From Eubacterium sp. (GTDB lineage: Bacteria > Bacillota_A > Clostridia > Lachnospirales > Lachnospiraceae): a stretch of DNA of 14,056 nucleotides. The notes under the pieces are model-generated. The model saw nothing but the letters and a program-made list of their open reading frames with translations. It was not told the origin of the DNA and did not search any database. Positions 10,730-14,056 of the stretch are shown here, in pieces. Position 1 is the stretch's first letter. Every line of letters begins with the position of its first letter. Location of the stretch: contig JAMPGN010000104.1 in the NCBI GenBank assembly GCA_023663915.1, forward strand, positions 1 to 14,056. Reading direction: 5' to 3'. Position numbers and translations under genes: made by a program.

Positions 10730-11887
10730 TCACAGACTGTCAATGCGCCTCTTATTTTTTGTATTTTCACGTATGATTTCACTCTGCATCTGCGCCATCT
10801 CCTGCGCCGTATAGAAACGTGCGCCGAAGCTGTTCATATACTTTGCATATTTGATTTTGTCCCGGTCTATATAGGTAGAGCCGTCCTTCTCATAAGTGTA
10901 ATCCGGCACTCCATCTTTCGTCGTCTCAAAAAAGGCAGCAAAATCCTCCTCATCAATCTCACCCACGAGCAAATCTTTCCAGAAATTCTCATGCGCCGCA
11001 AACCGCAGATTGGCATCCTGTGGAAACCGCTGTAGAAATGCCATGACTCTCTCGTACTGCCCCTTTTCCGTATAAGAGAAACTCCACAGATCCTTATTGA
11101 TCCATCTCGTACCGTCGAAGTAAGCCTCCTTGCAGGAAATGCCATCCTGCCCGTAAGCCGTGATATACCAATGCTTGTGCTTCGGATCATCAGTAGGGTA
11201 ACTGCATTTTGTGACCTCGTCCGTCAGAAGCGCAGCCGCGTCCACTGCAGCCGTCTCGGTCGTCATCTCAGTCATTGTCTCTGTCAAAATTTCCGTCGAA
11301 CCCTGCGCCACGGTTGCCGCAGTGCTTTCTGACACATCTGTCGCTTTCTCTGTGTCAGGCATGCCATTCTCCTCGGCCCGCCTCATCGCTTCCATCTCCG
11401 CCAGCTTCTTTAACTCCTCGATCTGTGCCTCCACTTCCTCACGCAGCGTCTCCTCCGCCGCATCAAATTTCTCCAGAAACGTCTTCCATTCCTCAATCGA
11501 AAACTCCTGCGCCCCTATCTGAAATTTCGGCTGGATAGTGCCTTTCTTAATATTCTCCGCCATCTCCGCCAGCTTCTCAAGAATCTGCTCCCTATATGAC
11601 TTCGGCATATCCGCATTTTCTTCCGTTTCCTTACCCTCTGCCTTCTGTGGCTCCGCCTCCTGCGCATCCTTCATCTGCCCGCGCGTTGCCCATGCCTGTT
11701 CTTCCCTGCTATATGATGCCTTTCGCTGCTCTTCCCTTTCATGCACCGCCCTTAGCTGCTCTTCCCTTCCGCCCCCTGCCAGCAGAAGTGCCCCGAAGTC
11801 TTGTACATTCTCGCCTTTCTTCGAGCAATTCTTATAATAATTCTCCGTAATACACCGATTTCCAATCAACTCAGTCCGACTACCCAT
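10730..11887 (-). CDS. Hypothetical protein with REEQ repeats, coiled coil and C-terminal domain
   Basis: I do not recognise a named family; the style resembles uncharacterised Lachnospiraceae proteins. The 385-residue product has no signal peptide or membrane segment and is probably cytoplasmic. Residues 41-70 are three 10-residue repeats each starting REEQ. Residues 96-172 are helical and charged, with PKFQIGAQEFSIEEWKTFLE (120-139) before a likely coiled coil. A Thr/Ala/Glu-rich linker (180-222) leads to a compact domain with DDPKHKHWYITAYGQDGISC (233-252), LWSFSY and LRFAAHENFWKDLL. The ATG at 11885-11887 follows GGGAGG with 8-nt spacing; a TTG eight codons upstream overlaps that ribosome site and is rejected. 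It ends 256 bp before rplJ with no clear terminator between, so some read-through into the ribosomal operon is possible. Calling it a real gene is secure; its function is unknown. Confidence 0.85.
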   Translation of the reverse strand: MGSRTELIGNRCITENYYKNCSKKGENVQDFGALLLAGGGREEQLRAVHEREEQRKASYSREEQAWATRGQMKDAQEAEPQKAEGKETEENADMPKSYREQILEKLAEMAENIKKGTIQPKFQIGAQEFSIEEWKTFLEKFDAAEETLREEVEAQIEELKKLAEMEAMRRAEENGMPDTEKATDVSESTAATVAQGSTEILTETMTEMTTETAAVDAAALLTDEVTKCSYPTDDPKHKHWYITAYGQDGISCKEAYFDGTRWINKDLWSFSYTEKGQYERVMAFLQRFPQDANLRFAAHENFWKDLLVGEIDEEDFAAFFETTKDGVPDYTYEKDGSTYIDRDKIKYAKYMNSFGARFYTAQEMAQMQSEIIRENTKNKRRIDSL

Positions 11888-11944
11888 TCCGCTATCCTCC
11901 CTCTGTAGCAATATTCTGATTTAATTCAGGTATCAAAACTCTAT

Positions 11945-11950
11945 ATTATA
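11945..11950 (-). promoter_or_regulatory. Possible -10 box for the hypothetical gene
   Basis: A perfect TATAAT lies 58 bp upstream of the chosen start. No good -35 hexamer is found at 16-18 bp (the best region reads around TTCGATAA), so this is a candidate only. A poorer pair, TTGAGT-17-TATAGG, lies further upstream around 12013-12041. Confidence 0.25.
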
Positions 11951-12039
11951 AGTTGAAAATACAAAGTTTATCGAAAAAACTTTCGACACCCAAATCCTAA
12001 TTTATAATCTTTCCTATAGTTAATACGAATCACCCACTC

Positions 12040-12245
12040 AAAAAGTTTCACTTTTCACAACTTTTTATTTTTCCTCAATGGGAAGAATGCACGTTCCATG
12101 CATTCTTCCAAACATGACATAGTGATACTTAGACACCGTACTTTGGTGTCTTAGTATCACTTCATGTTTTCTTCAATGTTTTCTTCCTGTTCTGACATCC
12201 GAGTTTGCGAAGCAAATCTCGCAATCGAGTTACGCTCGATTTTTT
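12040..12245. repeat. Palindrome cluster between capA and the hypothetical gene
   Basis: This part of the 356-bp gene-free gap (11888-12243) holds five inverted repeats: 12040-12066 (8 bp, AT only except one G-C), 12081-12109 (11 bp perfect, 7-nt loop), 12110-12169 (17-bp arms 12121-12137/12145-12161 with one mismatch, plus an outer 7-8-bp stem), 12200-12221 and 12224-12240. A 12-bp unit is repeated in tandem at 12164-12187 (11 of 12 identical). No open reading frame of note lies here. It may be a transcribed structured RNA or a set of dispersed palindromic repeats. Confidence 0.6.
12224..12245 (+). terminator. Terminator-shaped hairpin oriented on the plus strand
   Basis: ATCGAG-TTACG-CTCGAT is a perfect 6-bp stem followed by a T-run reaching 12245, overlapping the capA stop codon. 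This orientation would stop plus-strand transcription, yet every recognised gene is on the minus strand. On the minus strand the hairpin is preceded, not followed, by the homopolymer, so it is not an obvious terminator for capA. Confidence 0.4.
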
Positions 12246-13515
12246 ACCAGGTCACATACCCTTCCTCATCAATCCGCACTCCGCCGGACAAGCTCTGCAT
12301 ATAATTTATGACCCGCTGCTTCTCTTCCCCCTGCAGGAGCATTGTCTGGCTTCCGGTCTGTTTGCAGGGAATAAACTGATAGCTCTGTAATCCTTCCGCA
12401 TTCAGGGTAATTTTGATCATTCCGGTGTCCATCGTCTTGGAATTAAACCAGAAATTACCGAGGCTGTACATGACTGGCACGCCCTGGACAACGCTGATCG
12501 GCTGCAGGCAATGCGGATGCGCCCCGATGATGAGGTCTGCGCCCGCCGCGACCACCTCTGGAGCCTGTTTCTCCTGCGCCCAATCGGTTGCTGCCTCGTT
12601 CTCCGTTCCCCAATGAAGGTAAACAATCACAAAATCACTGTTCTCCTTTGCCTCCCGAATCGTCTCTAACAGGTTATCACCGTTCCAGCACCGGAACACT
12701 CCTGCCAAAGTGTCCGTCGCGCCCCTGGTATCCGGATTGTCCAGCCTCTCAATCTGAGTCGCCGCCACGAACGCAATTTTCATATTATTAATGATATAGT
12801 AAACCGGTCTGCGTGCCTCCTGAAGATTACGACCAGCGCCCACATAAGTGATTCCGGCTTTTTCCAAGGTCTCCATCGTATCGATAAATGCATTCTCGCC
12901 GTAGTCAAAAGCGTGATTATTCGCAAGCGATACGATGTCCACACCCATATCATTTAAGAAAGATACCGTGGCAGGTTTCGCGCGAAATGTGAATTTCTTA
13001 TCCTGCAGCGGCTCGCCCCTGTCCGAATAAGGAAATTCGTTATTGACCATCATGATATCCGCACTTTTCATCTCGGCAAGCAGACTCGGAAGAATGCCGT
13101 TTGCAATATCTCCATTCCCCACTACATTACTCATAATGGCGTAATTCGCATCAAACAGGATATCTCCCGCAAAAGTGATTGTGACCTGTTCCGGATCGGC
13201 TGCATCCTTGGCGTAGATATTATTCTCTACCATGTACTCCGAATCATTTAAAACATTCACGTACTTATCGTTCGCGTTCAGGATTTCTTCGATCTGCACT
13301 TCTTCCGTCACGCTGGTTCCATTCACCACACGTTCCTTGGTAAGCTGAAAATGGTTATTCTTCGTTCTAGCAGGTTCAACAATCCATCGGTATGTTGCAA
13401 AAACCGAGACACCCACTATGATCACGATGCTAAACGTCAGTACAAAAGGTCTCAAGAAATGCCGGCGCACACTGACTCTATTACGTTTTCTTTGTTTTTT
13501 TCTTTTTTTACCCAT
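12244..13515 (-). CDS. CapA-family protein, membrane-anchored metallophosphatase fold
   Basis: This encodes 423 residues from the ATG at 13513-13515. The N-terminus is very basic (GKKRKKQRKRNR), then one membrane segment at about 24-42 (FVLTFSIVIIVGVSVFA), so the bulk should be outside the membrane. The PGA_cap/CapA domain follows from about 111 with the metal-site motifs of the calcineurin-like fold: GD at 117-118, NNE at 158-160, NNH at 199-201, HWG at 301-303 and HPH at 333-335, then YSLGNF. The founding member, CapA/PgsA, works in poly-gamma-glutamate capsule synthesis. No pgsB or pgsC neighbour is present, so here a cell-envelope phosphatase-like role is only inferred. A TTG eleven codons upstream is rejected because it lies in the promoter and lacks a ribosome site. 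It sits between the YefM/YoeB module and the hypothetical gene and is probably monocistronic. Confidence 0.9.
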   Translation of the reverse strand: MGKKRKKQRKRNRVSVRRHFLRPFVLTFSIVIIVGVSVFATYRWIVEPARTKNNHFQLTKERVVNGTSVTEEVQIEEILNANDKYVNVLNDSEYMVENNIYAKDAADPEQVTITFAGDILFDANYAIMSNVVGNGDIANGILPSLLAEMKSADIMMVNNEFPYSDRGEPLQDKKFTFRAKPATVSFLNDMGVDIVSLANNHAFDYGENAFIDTMETLEKAGITYVGAGRNLQEARRPVYYIINNMKIAFVAATQIERLDNPDTRGATDTLAGVFRCWNGDNLLETIREAKENSDFVIVYLHWGTENEAATDWAQEKQAPEVVAAGADLIIGAHPHCLQPISVVQGVPVMYSLGNFWFNSKTMDTGMIKITLNAEGLQSYQFIPCKQTGSQTMLLQGEEKQRVINYMQSLSGGVRIDEEGYVTW

Positions 13516-13521
13516 GCCCCC

Positions 13522-13530
13522 ATTATAACA
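13522..13530 (-). promoter_or_regulatory. Extended -10 promoter immediately before capA
   Basis: TATAAT (13522-13527) is preceded by TGT, an extended -10 motif. The A of the ATG (13515) is exactly 7 nt after the last base of the -10 box, the usual position of +1. No good -35 hexamer is visible (TTGCGG is only 15 bp away). No typical Shine-Dalgarno precedes the ATG, only GGGGGC directly against it. Confidence 0.55.
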
Positions 13531-13612
13531 TAAAAATATATGCCGCAACGCAAAACTTTCTGCCGAATGTTATATTACTTTCATGCCGTTAGCGCACCCA
13601 TGGCGTACAACC

Positions 13613-13643
13613 AAAAACCCCTATATCATTTCTGATATAGAGG
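13613..13643 (-). terminator. Intrinsic terminator after the yefM-yoeB module
   Basis: Arms 13618-13627 and 13634-13643 pair over 10 bp (one G-U) with loop AGAAAU, followed by TTTTT (13617-13613) on the minus strand. It lies 60 bp after the toxin stop and separates the module from capA. Confidence 0.9.
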
Positions 13644-13702
13644 TCTAAATTGCATCATTTATTTGGGCTTGCTGATTTTCCGTTGCCAAAATGTTGCCAT
13701 TT

Positions 13703-13966
13703 TTATTTGTCTCTATAGTGAGAACCACATTGAACAATTTTTATCGTATTATCTTCTATGCGATAGACAATACGATTTGCATCATCTATTCGCCGACTCC
13801 AATAAGATGCCAAATCACCGCTTAACCTTTCTGGTTTTCCTATCCCTTCATACCCGTTCCGATCAATGTCTTTCAACAGTTGAAGAATGCGCTTCAATGT
13901 CTTCTTATCCTGCTTCATCCAGTATTCGAAATCTTCCCATGCTGCATCCGACCATGACTTAATCAT
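13703..13966 (-). CDS. yoeB: YoeB/Txe-family toxin, ribosome-dependent mRNA endoribonuclease
   Basis: This 87-residue RelE-superfamily toxin begins MIKSWSDAAWEDFEYW and contains GIGKPERLSGDLASYWSRRI, a hallmark of YoeB/Txe. The catalytic residues of E. coli YoeB are all at identical numbers: Glu46, Arg65, His83 and Tyr84. The family binds the ribosomal A site and cleaves mRNA when freed from its YefM partner. Unlike E. coli YoeB, which ends at Tyr84, this one has three more residues, RDK. The start codon overlaps the antitoxin end by 8 nt, and GAGGT (13975-13979), inside the antitoxin coding sequence, serves as ribosome site, so translation is coupled. A terminator follows. Regulation by YefM-YoeB binding to an upstream operator is typical but lies outside the window. 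Confidence 0.95.
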   Translation of the reverse strand: MIKSWSDAAWEDFEYWMKQDKKTLKRILQLLKDIDRNGYEGIGKPERLSGDLASYWSRRIDDANRIVYRIEDNTIKIVQCGSHYRDK

Positions 13967-14056
13967 CCAGCTTTACCTCATGCACCGTACCGCCTGTAGT
14001 TTCCATCTGTGCCACAGATTTTCTAAGTCTATCCATATTTTCCTGAGAATAAAATG
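13959..14056 (-). CDS. yefM: YefM/Phd-type antitoxin, C-terminal fragment (cut by window edge)
   Basis: The last 31 codons are visible, reading FYSQENMDRLRKSVAQ and ending GGTVHEVKLDD. The spacing of an amphipathic NMDRLRKSVAQ helix followed by a short tail matches the toxin-neutralising C-terminus of YefM/Axe antitoxins. The stop codon overlaps the yoeB start by 8 nt, the arrangement expected for a co-translated pair. The DNA-binding N-terminus and the promoter are beyond the right edge. The assignment rests partly on the adjacent, unmistakable YoeB. Confidence 0.85.
   Translation of the reverse strand, partial: FYSQENMDRLRKSVAQMETTGGTVHEVKLDD

Noticed and set aside
11211..11850. Several 84-103-codon plus-strand frames opposite the hypothetical gene
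   Set aside because: They are Ser/Pro/Ala-rich mirror frames of the charged coding strand, without ribosome sites or domains.
12040..12066. AT-rich hairpin as a terminator after capA
   Set aside because: Its U-run is part of the stem itself, leaving no unpaired U-tract, and the stem has only one G-C pair.
13516..13548. CapA start at an upstream TTG
   Set aside because: The segment contains the -10 box and has no ribosome site.
13680..13700. GTTGCC direct repeat 5 bp apart after yoeB, considered as an integration site
   Set aside because: Six-base repeats are too short, and no integrase or second att-like copy is present.

Overview
This window reads as chromosomal DNA of a low-to-moderate GC Firmicute, most likely a Lachnospiraceae-type clostridium. 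The reasons are strong AGGAGG Shine-Dalgarno sites, the long Firmicutes form of ribosomal protein S12, the rplJ-rplL-rpoB-rpoC-rpsL-rpsG-fusA gene order, a Firmicutes-style L10 leader, and a YefM/YoeB module and hypothetical protein of the kind common in gut clostridia. The taxonomic call is inference from protein style. Every supported gene is on the minus strand, so transcription runs from high to low coordinates.

Right end (about 13.5-14.06 kb): the tail of a YefM/Phd-type antitoxin overlaps a complete YoeB/Txe toxin and is followed by a clear intrinsic terminator. Next, 12.24-13.52 kb holds a membrane-anchored CapA-family metallophosphatase-fold protein. Its extended -10 box sits so close to the ATG that the mRNA may be leaderless. 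The 356-bp gap after it is crowded with palindromes. From 10.73 to 11.89 kb lies a 385-residue hypothetical protein with three 10-residue REEQ repeats, a coiled coil and a conserved-looking C-terminal domain.

The rest is core information-processing machinery. A consensus promoter and an L10 autoregulatory leader with its own terminator precede rplJ-rplL (ribosomal stalk). A 269-bp gap carries a large attenuator-like hairpin and then a second strong promoter for rpoB-rpoC (RNA polymerase beta and beta-prime). A terminator after rpoC has the promoter for rpsL-rpsG-fusA nested inside it, so read-through can stop while new transcripts start at the same place. The window ends in the first 28 codons of fusA (EF-G).

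The accessory gene between B. subtilis rplL and rpoB (ybxB) and the L7Ae-like gene between rpoC and rpsL (ybxF) are absent; regulatory DNA occupies those positions. No tRNA, rRNA, CRISPR array, insertion sequence or prophage gene was found. The most notable items are the promoter-in-terminator arrangement, an intergenic element shared by the rpsG-fusA and rpoB-rpoC junctions, the palindrome cluster at 12.04-12.245 kb, and acidic tails on both large RNA polymerase subunits and on L10.
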